Source: Agelas oroides
Lineage: Eukaryota; Porifera; Demospongiae; Agelasida; Agelasidae
DNA: 64,000 nucleotides
Direction: 5' to 3'
NCBI GenBank assembly: GCA_949130485.1
Contig: OX422185.1
Location: 6,797,127 to 6,861,126, forward strand
Shown one piece after another: positions 26,181-35,895 of the stretch (its first letter is position 1; every line of letters starts with the position of its first letter). The notes beneath the pieces are model-generated. The model was given only the letters and a program-made list of their open reading frames with translations, made no database searches and was not told where the DNA came from. The translations under genes and the position numbers were made by a program.

Positions 26181-26525
26181 TAGGCTTGTACAGTTTTGTG
26201 CGCTTATTGCCCACACTGAGGGTTCACGTTTTTAAACTCTCCATATCCTCAGCTTCTTCTTGATATGCTACTTGCATTGGTGCAACCTTTCTTCCGGCCT
26301 AGGTTTAGCCGCTAATTTGCGTGAATTTCCATTATATACGGCGTTGCAGGAAACAGATTTTTAGCAGGCTCGTACAGTTTTGTGCGCTTACTGCACAGAC
26401 TGAGGGTTCACGTTTTTAAACTCTCCATATCCTCAGCTTCTTCTTGATATGTCATTTGCATTGGTGCAACCTTCGTTCCGGTTTAGTCGCGAAATTGCGT
26501 TAATTTCCATTGACGGCACTACACA
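26181..26525. repeat. 192-bp satellite, subfamily C (about 1.8 monomers)
   Basis: A third homologous type: TCGTACAGTTTTGTGCGCTT, ACTGAGGGTTCACG, CTCTCCATATCCTCAGCTTC, TTGCATTGGTGCAACC, TTCCGGCCTAGGTTTAGCCG. It joins A' inside a monomer at 26180 and ends at CTACACAGC. Related monomers reappear 7 kb away at 33555-34127. Confidence 0.88.
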
Positions 26526-27009
26526 GCAAAAACAACGGTATGAAGTTCATACCAAAAGAGTATGATCTTCATCCCAACGAGTTTCATATACCTACGGTAT
26601 GAATTCAGCAAGTATGACGTTCATACTTTCAAGACTGTCGGTGGATGAGAAATCTATTTATGCGTTTGAGAAATTTTATATGCTGCATGATCGATGCTGC
26701 AGGACCTGGACCAGTGATCTCCATGGCTCAAGACAGATTTCTTATGCAGGTAAGTCGATAGCTGATGAGACATTCTGTTGAAAATTTATAGATTTATCTG
26801 TGTACCTACTTAGGGGTGGATGGGAATTGTACCAAAGTTGCATGGTTCTACAAACTAGGTTAGCTACATGCACACTAGCAAATGCAATCTGATACAATGA
26901 ATGTTCCCATCCTTGCATCTTTCCAAAAGGGTTATCATTTTCGTGGGCACCATGGTCACAGTAGCAACTGAGGTCAGACGAAACTGTATGTAAACTGAAT
27001 TTTTCCATT
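26526..27009. other. Spacer between satellites, with GTATGAA palindromes
   Basis: No gene recognised. Palindromic GTATGA/TCATAC motifs cluster just beyond the satellite edge: 26537-26553 (GGTATGAAGTTCATACC) and 26612-26626 (GTATGACGTTCATAC), with half-sites between. Confidence 0.45.
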
Positions 27010-28392
27010 CCAGTTTGACAAAAAGTGCGCAAGGGTCACAAAAAAAATTGATATTCTTAATAATTACATGGGTAGATCGAGTCCATTACAGTAGTACCCA
27101 GTTTGTTCTATCTAAGCTGGTTTTGGTATCTTATTTTCCCGTTCTAGTCCAGCACAGAGTGTACCAGAGTCACAAACCAATCTGATATTCTGACTGTACA
27201 GGTAGAGTGGAGTTGATTGATACCTAGTTTGTCCTGTTTGAAGTAGGTTTGGTCTCGTAGGTTTGAAAAAGCTAAGGCAATTGACCATCGATTTAATATT
27301 CGGTTGGGTGTAATTAGATGTTCCCGTTCTGGGTCAGCTCTTAGTGTACCAGAGTCACAAACCAATTTGATATTCTGACTGTACAGGTAGAGTGGAGTTG
27401 ATTGATACCTAGTTTGTCTTATTTGAAGTCTCATAGGTTTGAAAAAGCTAAGGCAATTGACCACGAGTTGATATTCGGTAGGGTGTAAAGTAGATTTTCC
27501 TAGCACAGACTATACCAGAGTTACAAACCAATTAGATATTCTGAATGTACAGATAGAGTGGAGTTGATTGATACCTAGTTTGCCCTATTTGAAGTAGTTT
27601 TGGTCTCATAAGTTTGAAAAAGCTAAGGCGATTGACCATCGAGTTGATATTCGGTAGGGTGTAAAGTAGATTTTCCTGTTCTAGTCCAGCACAGACTATA
27701 CCAGAGTTACAAACCAATTAGATATTCTGAATGTACAGATAGAGTGGAGTTGATTGATACCTAGTTTGTCCTGTTTGAAGTAGTTTTGGTCTCATAAGTT
27801 TGAAAAAGCTAAGGTGATTGACCACCGAGTTGATATTCGGTAGCGTGTAAAGTAGATTTTCCTGTTCTAGTCCAGCACAAACTGTACCAGAGTTACAAAC
27901 CAATTAAATGTAGAGGTAGAGTGGAGTTGATTGATACCTAGTTTGTCTTATTTGAAGTCTCGTAGGTTTGAAAAAGCTAAGGCAATTGACCACCGAGTTG
28001 ATATTCGGTAGGGTGTAAAGTAGATTTTCCTGTTCTAGTCCAGCACAGACTGTACCAGAGTTACAAACCAATTTGATATTCTGAATGTAGAGGTAGAGTG
28101 GAGTTGATTGATACCTAGTTTGTCCTCTTTGAAGTAGGTTTGGTCTCGTAGGTTTGAAAAAGCTAAGGTGATTGACCACCAAGTTGATATTCGGTAGGGT
28201 GTAAAGTAGATTTTCCTGTTCTAGTCCAGCACAGACTGTACCAGAGTTCCAAACCAATTAGATATTCTGAATGTAGAGGTAGAGTGGAGTTGATTGATAC
28301 CTAGTTTGTCCTGTTTTAAGTAGGTTTGGTCTCGTAGGTTTGAAAAAGCTAAGGTGATTGACCACCAAGTTGATATTCGGTAGGGTGTAAAG
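27010..28392. repeat. 186-bp satellite, left block (about 7 monomers)
   Basis: Head-to-tail repeats, typically 186 bp, with CTGTTCTAGTCCAGCACAGA, AGAGTTACAAACCAATTAGA, GTAGAGTGGAGTTGATTGAT, ACCTAGTTTGTCC, GGTTTGAAAAAGCTAAGG and GATATTCGGTAGGGTGTAAA. Some monomers are deleted (27900-28010). It shows no similarity to the 192-bp family. The array stops at 28392, the first copy of the 9-bp duplication flanking the Mutator-like element, and resumes at 30987. Confidence 0.92.
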
Positions 28393-28723
28393 GGGATGGT
28401 AGAAAATTACATTATTATACATCCATTTCCTTCTAATAGTAGGGAAACAATAGTGTCCCCCCCACACTATTTTGTCCCTACTAAACAAGTAGGGAAGAAA
28501 TAGTGTCTCCCACACTATTTTGTCCCTCCTAGATGAGTAGGGAAGAAATAGTGTCCCCCCCACACTGTTTTTTCCCTACTAAACAAGTAGGGAAGAAATA
28601 GTGTCCCCGCACACTGTTTGGCCAACAGGTTGCATATTTGTTGTTTTTTACTGAAGACTGACAGAAACAAAACTGTGTTAAAGTGCGTAACAACGTGCTG
28701 AAACAGAAGGAAAGGAGTACCAT

Positions 28724-29747
28724 CTAATTAGCACTACTGGTTTGGCAAAACCAAGGATTTTCTCCCAATACAGCATTCACACAAACAGCGTGAAACCAGC
28801 ATAGGCATTCGTCACACTTGATCATTGGTGTGCCGTTATCTGGCAGTCTGCAAACACAATGCAGATCAATGTGGACAGTGTCAACCAGTCGTTTTCTTCT
28901 CGTCTGCTTCTTTATGACTGGGAATGGTGTAGCTTCTCCTGACTCAATACTGGTGATCAGATGGGAGCACATGTTTTCTTGGTCAAAGTACAAAGATGTA
29001 GGATCATCACCATGACAGACTGCAGTAATGAACGCCAAGGCGAAGAGGCCACAATCTGATCCACCCCGCTGCTGCTGCACGTTGAGGCATAGTACTGTAA
29101 TGACCGGCAATGGGGAATGCAAAATATCAGCAATTTATCTCTTCGCAGTAGGTGTAGGCAGGCCATGTAAGCTATCCATCCAATTGATGACGTCCTCATC
29201 ACAACCGATGTTGGATACAGCTACCCGGGGGCATCCTCCCAAATTCATCACCTGAACAACTTCCCCTTTGTAACGCTAAAACTTGCTGCATTTTGCTTGA
29301 TTGTATCTTCCAATCCTCCAATCTCTGGGAACTTTTGTGCTAGCATCCTCTGCCAGGCACTAATGACATTGTCATTTAACCATTGTCCTGAGGAGATGAC
29401 TTGTTTGTCAGTGGCAGTCAGTTCAATGCCAGCTTGCTTCTTCAAGATGGGTGGTTGACTGCCTGTAGACGGGACGTAGGAAGAGTCAGGAACGACGCAA
29501 GAAGAGGTCAAATTGGGGTCAGAAGAAGTCTTATTAGCACAGCTGTTCATTGGATGGCACCTACTGGTGCATAACTGCCCTGCCTTTTTGCATGGGCAGC
29601 TTTTCTTAGCTGTACATCTTGATCTGCATTTACAAACTAGGTCTGCCTTCAAGTCTGGTTGGGAGTTTGATGTTTCAGAGTTAGATGTACTCATGGTCTT
29701 GTGCTGAGCATCCGTTTTCCTAGCTTTCAAATCCTGTAAGCCCATGG
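28724..29747 (-). pseudogene. Ulp1/SENP-like protease plus PHD finger, decayed
   Basis: Minus strand, starting after a TTACAG acceptor at about 29730. First comes a Cys-rich CXC-like segment (CKCRSRCTAKKSCPCKKAGQ, about 29580-29650). Next is the start of a C48-type protease domain (ISSGQWLNDNVISAWQRML). A frame change near 29270, where the frame reaches a stop, leads into a segment with VAVSN and NWMDSLHG (the Asp). A TAA interrupts it near 29145; then comes QQQRGGSDCGLFALAF with the oxyanion Gln and nucleophile Cys. A PHD-type zinc finger ends it (HCVCRLPDNGTPMIKCDECL, WFHAVCV, WFC). The position of the catalytic His (normally HWV) reads GGCPRVAV, so His appears lost. One frameshift, one stop and loss of His indicate inactivity. 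Confidence 0.75.
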
Positions 29748-29999
29748 AAAAAAACAATTTAAATGAAGAGTTGAAATGTAGGAGTTAAAACGTATGGATA
29801 AAAATGGTCCTGTACACGTACTACTACTGAACAATGAAGAAAAAGGACCACGTGGTTGAGAATGTTCTAGAAGCTAGTAGTTAACAATGATGACATAATG
29901 TAATGACATAATGGATGATGTAATGATACAAAAATGGGAATAAGTCAAAAGTTCAGTTCACTACAGTTCCGTAGCAGGTAGCTAGTAAAATTGTATATG

Positions 30000-30584
30000 C
30001 TAATACATACCTTTTTATCCGGAAGACTGGAGTCATCAGTTGCTTTCCGCTTTCTAGAAAGCCCTTTAAAGTCTGAAGTGTGATCAGGGGGGCCTTGAGC
30101 ATCGTTGTCTACAGCATTCTTCCTCCTCCTTGCTGCATTGGCCTTCTTGTTTCTCTTGTCTCTGGCCGCTGGAGTCTGGCTGATGTATGTTGTTGAAATT
30201 CCAATGCTCTCTGCTAGACCCTCCAGCCACCATGTCCTTCTTATATAAGGACATAAGGAAGACCTGGAGAATTTGTGGACCTTTTCCATCTTTTGTTGTC
30301 CGATTGTAGGATTCAACGGCATTGGTTGAGTCAGGAAGAAAGGTGAAACGATCTTGGCCCATGGTGGCATATACTGGGCACAACATGGCTGAAATATACA
30401 TCTGGGAAATCCTAGAAAAACGATGGCTAGGAAGCCTGGAGTGTCTTCTGGCATTGCAATCCTTGCAGTAGAAATTCTTGCACTGTTCACAGTATAGCAC
30501 AGCTGTTCCTAGGCAGACATCACAGATGTTTTCTTCTTCCATGACAGCAAGCAAGTAAGGACAGTAATACCACAACTTTCGCAC
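30000..30584 (-). pseudogene. B-box-like zinc finger and transposase-tail fragment, frameshifted
   Basis: Minus strand. Residues from 30540 down show CDVCLGTAVLYCEQCKNFYC and CNARRH, a B-box-like zinc-binding pattern. Then comes a segment with FLPDSTNAVESYNRTTKDGK (30340-30280), reminiscent of the Asn/Glu-containing TNN..E..N box near the end of MULE transposases. The frame breaks near 30230; the continuation, in another frame, has GISTTYISQTPAARDKRNKK and a basic RKRKATDDSSLPDKK, followed by a GTATGT donor at 30011. The transposase middle is missing. Identity as the element's own transposase remnant is inferred from position within the TIRs. Confidence 0.5.
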
Positions 30585-30995
30585 CTAAATCTTATATACT
30601 GCTGCATTGCTAATTGACCCGTACCGTGACTGTTCAGACTTGCATACCTCCACCTTCCTGCTGGCTGTTTGCAGTATGAAGGTATAGCAGCTATAGTACA
30701 GTGACAGGACAAAATAGTGTGGGGGACACTATTTCTTCCCTACTTGTTTAGTAGGGACAAAACAGTGTGGGGGGGACACTATTTCTTCCCTACTTGTTTA
30801 ATAGGGACAAAATAGTGTGGGGGACACTATTTCTTCCCTACTTGTTTAGTAGGGACAAAATAGTGTGGGGGGACACTATTTCTTCACTACTTGTTTAGTA
30901 GGGGCAAAATAGTGTGGGGGGGACACTATTTCTTCCCTACTATTAGCAGGAAATGGATGTATAATAATGTAAAGTTATCATACCCCGGTGTAAAG

Positions 30996-31230
30996 TAGAT
31001 TTTCCTGTTCTAGTCCTGGACAGATTGTACCACCGTTACAAACCAATTTGATATTCTGAACGTACAGGTAGAGTGGAGTTGATTGATACCTAGTTTGTTC
31101 TGTTTGAAGTGGTTTTGGTCTCGTAGGTTTGAAATAGCTAAGGCAATTGACCATCGAGTTGATATTCGGTAGGGTGTAAAGTACATTTTCCCGTTCTAGT
31201 CCAGCACCGAGTATACCTGAATTACAATTA
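30996..31230. repeat. 186-bp satellite, right block
   Basis: Continuation of the interrupted array: GTAAAGTAGATTTTCCTGTT, GTAGAGTGGAGTTGATTGAT, GATATTCGGTAGGGTGTAAA. It decays after CTAGTCCAGCACCGAG at about 31210. Confidence 0.88.
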
Positions 31231-33554
31231 GATTATAACTGATTACCTGCTGTTTAGTGATTGTGGCCCATGGATTTATTTACTTGGCGAGGTGCAGGTC
31301 ACTTTTGTCACCAATCAGTGAATCCTAACATGTGGTTGGTCGGTTTGTGATCCCTACCTGCGGTTTCTATATACTGTATCTGTTTATTCCATCTTTAGTA
31401 ATGAGTGTTTCCCCTTACAGGACCAAATGGGCAAAGGTAGACAACCTGGGTGTTGTCTATATAAGCCTGAAGGTGCTGTCGTCATGGAGATTGGACAGAG
31501 TTTATTTAGTTGTTGACAGCTATGTTTTTTATGTATGTTCAGTTCATGTTGTCATTTGATCATTGTGTCATGGATTGGCTAAACTCTGAGCTGAACCATA
31601 AGTTCTGGGATACTGTCACTGGCTGCACAGTCAGTGAGTGCATGCAGACGCTCCCCAGCAAGTCAGCCCCACCCATTCATGCTGCGCGTGCGCAATTGTT
31701 TGAACTTTGACCTTGAGCGCGCTCGCGCTCGAAGTGTGATACTTTTGAAAATGAAGCGCGAGTGAAGGAAGGAGGTGTGCCACGCAACTCTGTGTATAGG
31801 GCAACGGTGAGCAGTGTTTGTCGCAAAATTTCTCTTGCTAGTACGTAGAAAGGCGGTAAATATGTCAGAATACTATACAATCACTTGTAGTGACATATTC
31901 TCGTATGCTGTACATGAAAGCTCTTAAAAACACTCTTCAAGGTGTGGCTTTTGATTTCTGTTTTAGTACTTGTGGTGCTGGACTTTTGATGTTATCTCCC
32001 TGCTTGTATATGTGGGTGGTTCAAGTAAAATTCAAACTTTATGTCACACGTCTTAAGTTCTATTAAAATTGAGGTTTGCAGTAGTGGAAAGACTCACAGG
32101 TTATTAAAGTTGCTTTTCTTCATCTACAAATGTCCAGGTATATTACTAACTAGTATATTTATTACCCAGTAGGTATTAGCCACACCCACCTTAATTGGCA
32201 CGTGATTCTATGAATATCTGAATTTTACTTGAACCACTCACATATACAAAGCTAGATGGAGGTGAGCCTGGGGTATTGTTACAATGATATAACTTTGAAT
32301 TCCTCCTGTCATTACTCCCACACTCAGACTGTGTATCAGAGAACAAGAGCAAAGCAGGTACAGTACACTTCAACACACACATACATACATAAGTACACTT
32401 CTCATCTTTCTGTCTGGCAGTGTACCCTCAACTTTTCTGTCGAGTCTATATCAAAGAGCGAGAACTAGTGAACAATTAAAGGTACAGTTCCTTGTCTCCT
32501 TGTCATTTCTGTCTCATAGTGCACCCTAATTTTTTTCTGTCCCATAGTGTAACCGTGTTCTTTCTGTCCCATAGTACACTTCCGCCTTCTTTCTGTTCTA
32601 TAGTGTACCCTCATCATACTTTGTTTCATGGTACACTTCCTCCCTCTTTGATATTGTTCTCTCCCCACACACGTACACGAAACTAAATGGAAGCCAGCCT
32701 GATGTATTGTCACAGTGATACATTCTTCCTCACCACTTATACATCTAGGGTCTATCACAGAACAAAAGCCAAGTGAAGAATTAGAGGTACAGTTCTTTTT
32801 CTCTCATAGTGCACCCTTGTCCTTTCTGTCCCGTAACTGTACCCTCATTCTTTGATGTTCTTACCCCTCGTATGTACACACTGGGTAGATGGAGGCCAGC
32901 CTGGGGTATTATGTACAATGATAACCTCTTCTTTTCATATTTCCCTACTACTCCCACATTCAGAGTCAAACTCAGAACATGAGCCAAGCAAAGAATTAGA
33001 GGTAGATGTTCCTTCCTCGTTTATCTTCTCTTCGCTTCTCTCCTCTGCATACACACACTCACACAGACACAGAGCAATAACTAAGTGAAGAAGTAGAGGT
33101 ACAGCACATATATACTTGTAAACACACGTAAATTTAGTTTCCCCTGATCTTTGTTTTTTGTTTCTCCACTATATAGACATAATGCATTTGTTTCCTACTC
33201 TCTCCTTTCCCAGAGCCCTTTTATTTCTACCCAACAGTATACTATGATCATGTATTTATGCTGTCTTGTTTCCCCACACATGCAGATATCTATACTTCAG
33301 AAAGCACAGAAGCAAGAAGTGACTTTATACTTGAACTAAGTAGAAGATGCTATATACTCAAGTTTACTTGCTTTTGCTGTCAGTGCATTACCTTATGTGC
33401 ATTATAATCTCTTTTGCCACAGTAATGTCATTCAACAGCAAGAACAAGCTGAATGTGCAATGCATGGATTATACTGCTATAAGCAGCATGACAATCACAC
33501 CGATTTATGGATGAAAATCATACTATCTACTGGTATGATGATCACACTGTTTTT
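31231..33554 (+). other. Duplicated region with exon-like short segments
   Basis: No sure gene. Between 32240 and 33090 three diverged copies of one segment occur: GATGGAGG..AGCCTGGGGTATT, then a CAG-bounded piece, then GAAGAATTAGAG followed by GTACAG or GTAGAT. The CAG-bounded pieces look like tiny exons with 3' and 5' splice signals, near 32340, 32758, 32965 and 33069; two read as EPSKELE and KPSEELE. A CpG-rich stretch at 31680-31780 includes TGCGCGTGCGCA, close to the NRF-1 consensus. Confidence 0.3.
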
Positions 33555-34127
33555 GGTGTTTTGTGCGCTAATTGCACAGACTGAGGGTTCACGTTTTTAA
33601 ACTCTCCATATCCTCAGCTTCTTCTTGATATGCTACTTGCATTGTTGCAACCTTTGTTCCGGCCTAGGTTTAGCCGCGAAATTTCGTGAATTTCCATTGA
33701 CGCCACTATATACGGCGTTGCAGGAAACGGATTTTTAGCAGGCTCGTACTGTTTTGTGCGCTTATTGGACAGACTGACGGTTCACGTTCTTAAACTCTCC
33801 ATATCTTCAGCTTCTTCTTGATATGCTTCTTGCATTGGTGCAACCTTTGTTTCGTGAATTTCCATTGACGGCACTACACGGCGCTGCAGGAGAAGGATGA
33901 GTTAGCCTACTCGTACTGTTTTGTGCGCTTATTGCGCAGACTGAGGGTTCACGTTTTTAAACTCTCCATATCCTCAGCATCTTCTTGATATGCTACTTGC
34001 ATTGGTGCAACCTTTGTTCCGGCCTAGGTTTAGCAGTGAATTTGCGTGTATTTCCATTGACGGCACTGTACGGCGCTGCAGCAGACGGATGTGTTAGCCG
34101 ACTCGTACTGTTTTGTGCGCTTATTGC
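33555..34127. repeat. 192-bp satellite, subfamily C island (about 3 monomers)
   Basis: The subfamily C monomer recurs with TTTTGTGCGC, CACAGACTGAGGGTTCACGT, CTCTCCATATCCTCAGCTTC, TTGCATTGGTGCAACC and GGCACTA(C/T)ACGGCG. It starts abruptly at TGTTTTTGGTGTTTTGTGCG and ends at CGCTTATTGCGTAAGGATCG. One monomer (33780-33870) is shortened. It lies 7 kb from the main array and in the same orientation. Confidence 0.9.
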
Positions 34128-34228
34128 GTAAGGATCGTGCATAAACGATACTCATAAACGCTAGCGATTCAGCTCATCATTTCAAAATTTAAGTAGTAAA
34201 CCATCCCAACGTGGACCAGTTAGCGAAA

Positions 34229-34456
34229 ATGGCATCGGTGTGCCGCCTTTGCTGATCCTCTGTAAAAAAGCTATATAGCCAGGAAAGACTAGCATCAAGG
34301 ATAAGCGGTCTGTTGATAACGTTGAACCATGACGACGGCTTACCGAATCTCATGTGTGCGAAGTGCATGCGGAGAGTTGAAAGTTTAGAGAACCATATAG
34401 ACTACTTGGGGTCGCAAGTCACTGATGGGCTTGAGAGAGCACTACTGCTTTCATTC
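34229..34456 (+). pseudogene. ZAD-like zinc-finger N-terminus, with stop codon
   Basis: From an ATG at 34229 the frame reads MASVCRLC, then a TGA at 34253, then continues open with SSVKKLYSQERLASRISGLL, DDGLPNLMCAKCMRRVESLE. Two CxxC pairs (CRLC and CAKC) about 45 residues apart, with the LPxxMCxKC signature, match the zinc-finger-associated domain (ZAD) found at the N-terminus of many zinc-finger and transposon-derived proteins. The stop sits where a Gly or Arg would follow CRLC. The rest of the protein is missing; from about 34457 the sequence becomes a fragment of the multi-pass membrane gene. Confidence 0.6.
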
Positions 34457-34520
34457 CAACTCATGCTTGTACTGTCAGCAGTAGCTCATATAAAGTTGTG
34501 AGCACCATTATCCGCCCCCA
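34457..34520 (-). pseudogene. Short fragment of the multi-pass membrane gene
   Basis: The stretch CTTGTACTGTCAGCAGTAGC, TCATATAAAGTTGTGAGCAC, CATTATCCGCCCC matches the plus-strand sequence of the membrane genes at about 36251-36310 and 38780-38840 with few differences. It corresponds to the coding segment ending LYELLLTAQAQ. Only about 60 bp is recognisable, so it is a relic. Confidence 0.6.
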
Positions 34521-34524
34521 ACCC

Positions 34525-34620
34525 AAGATTGTGCAACCTAACATCAGTTGAAACTGCATCTGATATCCAACCTCCTCACAGTCTCAGGGTATCATTGGAC
34601 AAACAAACATGGAAGTGCCA
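34525..34620 (+). repeat. Dispersed repeat copy (partner at 35436-35555)
   Basis: Shares AACATCAGTTG/AACATCAGTTC, ACTGCATCTGATATCCAA, CAGTCTCAG(G/A)GTATCATTGGA and ACAAACATGGA with 35436-35555. The partner has an extra internal piece. The two copies bracket the MITE and the reverse-transcriptase fragment. Confidence 0.55.
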
Positions 34621-34678
34621 TTGCCATCTGTGCACCTGGGCCCAACTTGAGGAGTTTCCTCACCACCTCCTCCATGCG

Positions 34679-35058
34679 CATTAGTGTTGTTTTAGTTACT
34701 GGTTTTCTATTTCAGTTCCAGTTTTAGTTGTTTTCATCAAACTAGTAGTTATAGTTATTTTGCATCTCATAACAAGTTAATTTTAGTTGCAGCAGCACTT
34801 TAGATTTGGTGTTTATTTGTAGGAAAACAAAATATCTGCATATTATATTAAATACCGTTCTGCATCATTCCCAGAATGACACCCACTTTCATGTCTTGGA
34901 ACAATATTTGGTTTTAGTTGTAGTAATTTGCCAACAACTTTTTAGTTTAGTATAGCTCTTAAAATCTTTATATTTTAGTTTTAGTTTTAGTTCAATTACT
35001 AAAAATGCTAACCTGTTACTAAAATATATAGTTTTAGTTAACTAAAACAACACTAATG
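34679..35058. mobile_element. T-rich MITE, 380 bp
   Basis: Termini CATTAGTGTTGTTTTAGTTA and TAACTAAAACAACACTAATG are exact inverted complements over 20 bp. The interior is rich in TTTTAGTT repeats and non-coding. I could not find a convincing target duplication. Confidence 0.75.
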
Positions 35059-35432
35059 TGCATGTACTGAAGTGAGCACAGCTCACCACTGATCCCATCA
35101 TTAACACTCCTCCCCACTGGATGGGACAGGTCTACAATCAGCCTCCATTTTCCTGGCTGGTTCAACTTGGGAATGACCCCAAAAACACTGAAGTGAATTT
35201 CCGGTACTTCTGACCACTCAAAGGGACCCAATAGCACTCCTTGCTTTCTCTCTACATCCAAGTATTCCCTGATCACTGTGGGTTTTCCACCACTGTATTC
35301 ATGTTCTTCCTTGCTGACCCTAATACATGTTCCCCTCTTTCATAGTCGATCCGGAAGCCCTCCCGGATGCCGCTCAGCAGGTAAGCAACATATTGCCTAT
35401 ATATCAGGGTGTTGGGCCAGCATGTGATCCCA
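35059..35432 (-). pseudogene. Reverse-transcriptase fragment (DIRS/Gypsy-like)
   Basis: Minus strand. 35430-35280 reads YVAYLLSGIREGFRIDYE and related sequence; after a 1-nt frame change near 35277 the frame continues VIREYLDVERKQGVLLGPF, GVIPKLNQPGKWRLIVDLS, VNDGISGELCSL. The block PK..QPGKWRLI.DLS is the conserved N-terminal RT motif of Gypsy- and DIRS-type retroelements. The catalytic part is absent: the fragment ends at the MITE boundary. Confidence 0.75.
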
Positions 35433-35565
35433 TTCTAACATCAGTTCTGAGGCCATACTTGGAAAAAAACAAACTGCATCTGATATCCAAGTTCCTCACA
35501 TGATGTGTAACAGTCTCAGAGTATCATTGGATGAACAAACATGGAGGTCCTAAATTGAACAAAGC

Positions 35566-35895
35566 TACTTGCCTTTCCGACCATACTTTCTACCAAAATG
35601 CTACAATATTAAAACACGTACAGCTTATACATTATTGTTTGTGACTAGGTATTGCTACTTATATCCACTTCAACTGTAGCACTAGCCAAAGATTACGCTG
35701 TTGAATTGTTGTGGATTAACACATTGAACATAGCTACTTGCCTTTCCTACCATACTAATTGCTTGTCTTTGCACAATATTGCTACAAATATAACGTGTAC
35801 AGCTTATAAATTGTTTGTGACTATATAGGTATAGCTACTTAGCTATACATACACTAGCACTAGTCAAAGATTATTATGCTGTTGGATTATTGATT
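35566..35895. repeat. Tandem duplication, about 165-bp unit
   Basis: Two copies (about 35566-35725 and 35731-35895) share GCTACTTGCCTTTCC.ACCATAC, ACAATATT, GTACAGCTTATA, TTGTTTGTGACTA, AGCACTAG.CAAAGATTA and GCTGTTG.ATT. No coding signal. Confidence 0.7.

Larger units (their letters stand above)
28393..30986 (-). mobile_element. Mutator-like element, 2.59 kb, with Ulp1 protease coding
   Basis: Both ends carry a long inverted repeat: left 28393 GGGATGGTAGAAAATTACAT, right end complemented GGGGTATGATAACTTTACAT, both followed by TATTATACATCCATTTCC and by subrepeats of about 58 bp (AGTAGGGA..AATAGTGTCCCC..ACACTATTTTGTCCC), three on the left and four on the right. The identical 9-mer GGTGTAAAG flanks it at 28384-28392 and 30987-30995, interrupting a 186-bp satellite monomer. 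A 9-bp duplication, long TIRs and an encoded Ulp1-type protease fit a MULE; Ulp1-bearing MULEs are known in plants. The coding parts (minus strand) are broken and no complete transposase core is present, so this copy is probably defective. Confidence 0.82.

Noticed and set aside
31681..31740. CpG-rich NRF-1-like site as a defined promoter
   Set aside because: One mismatch to the consensus and no adjoining gene could be placed, so it is only mentioned in the region entry.
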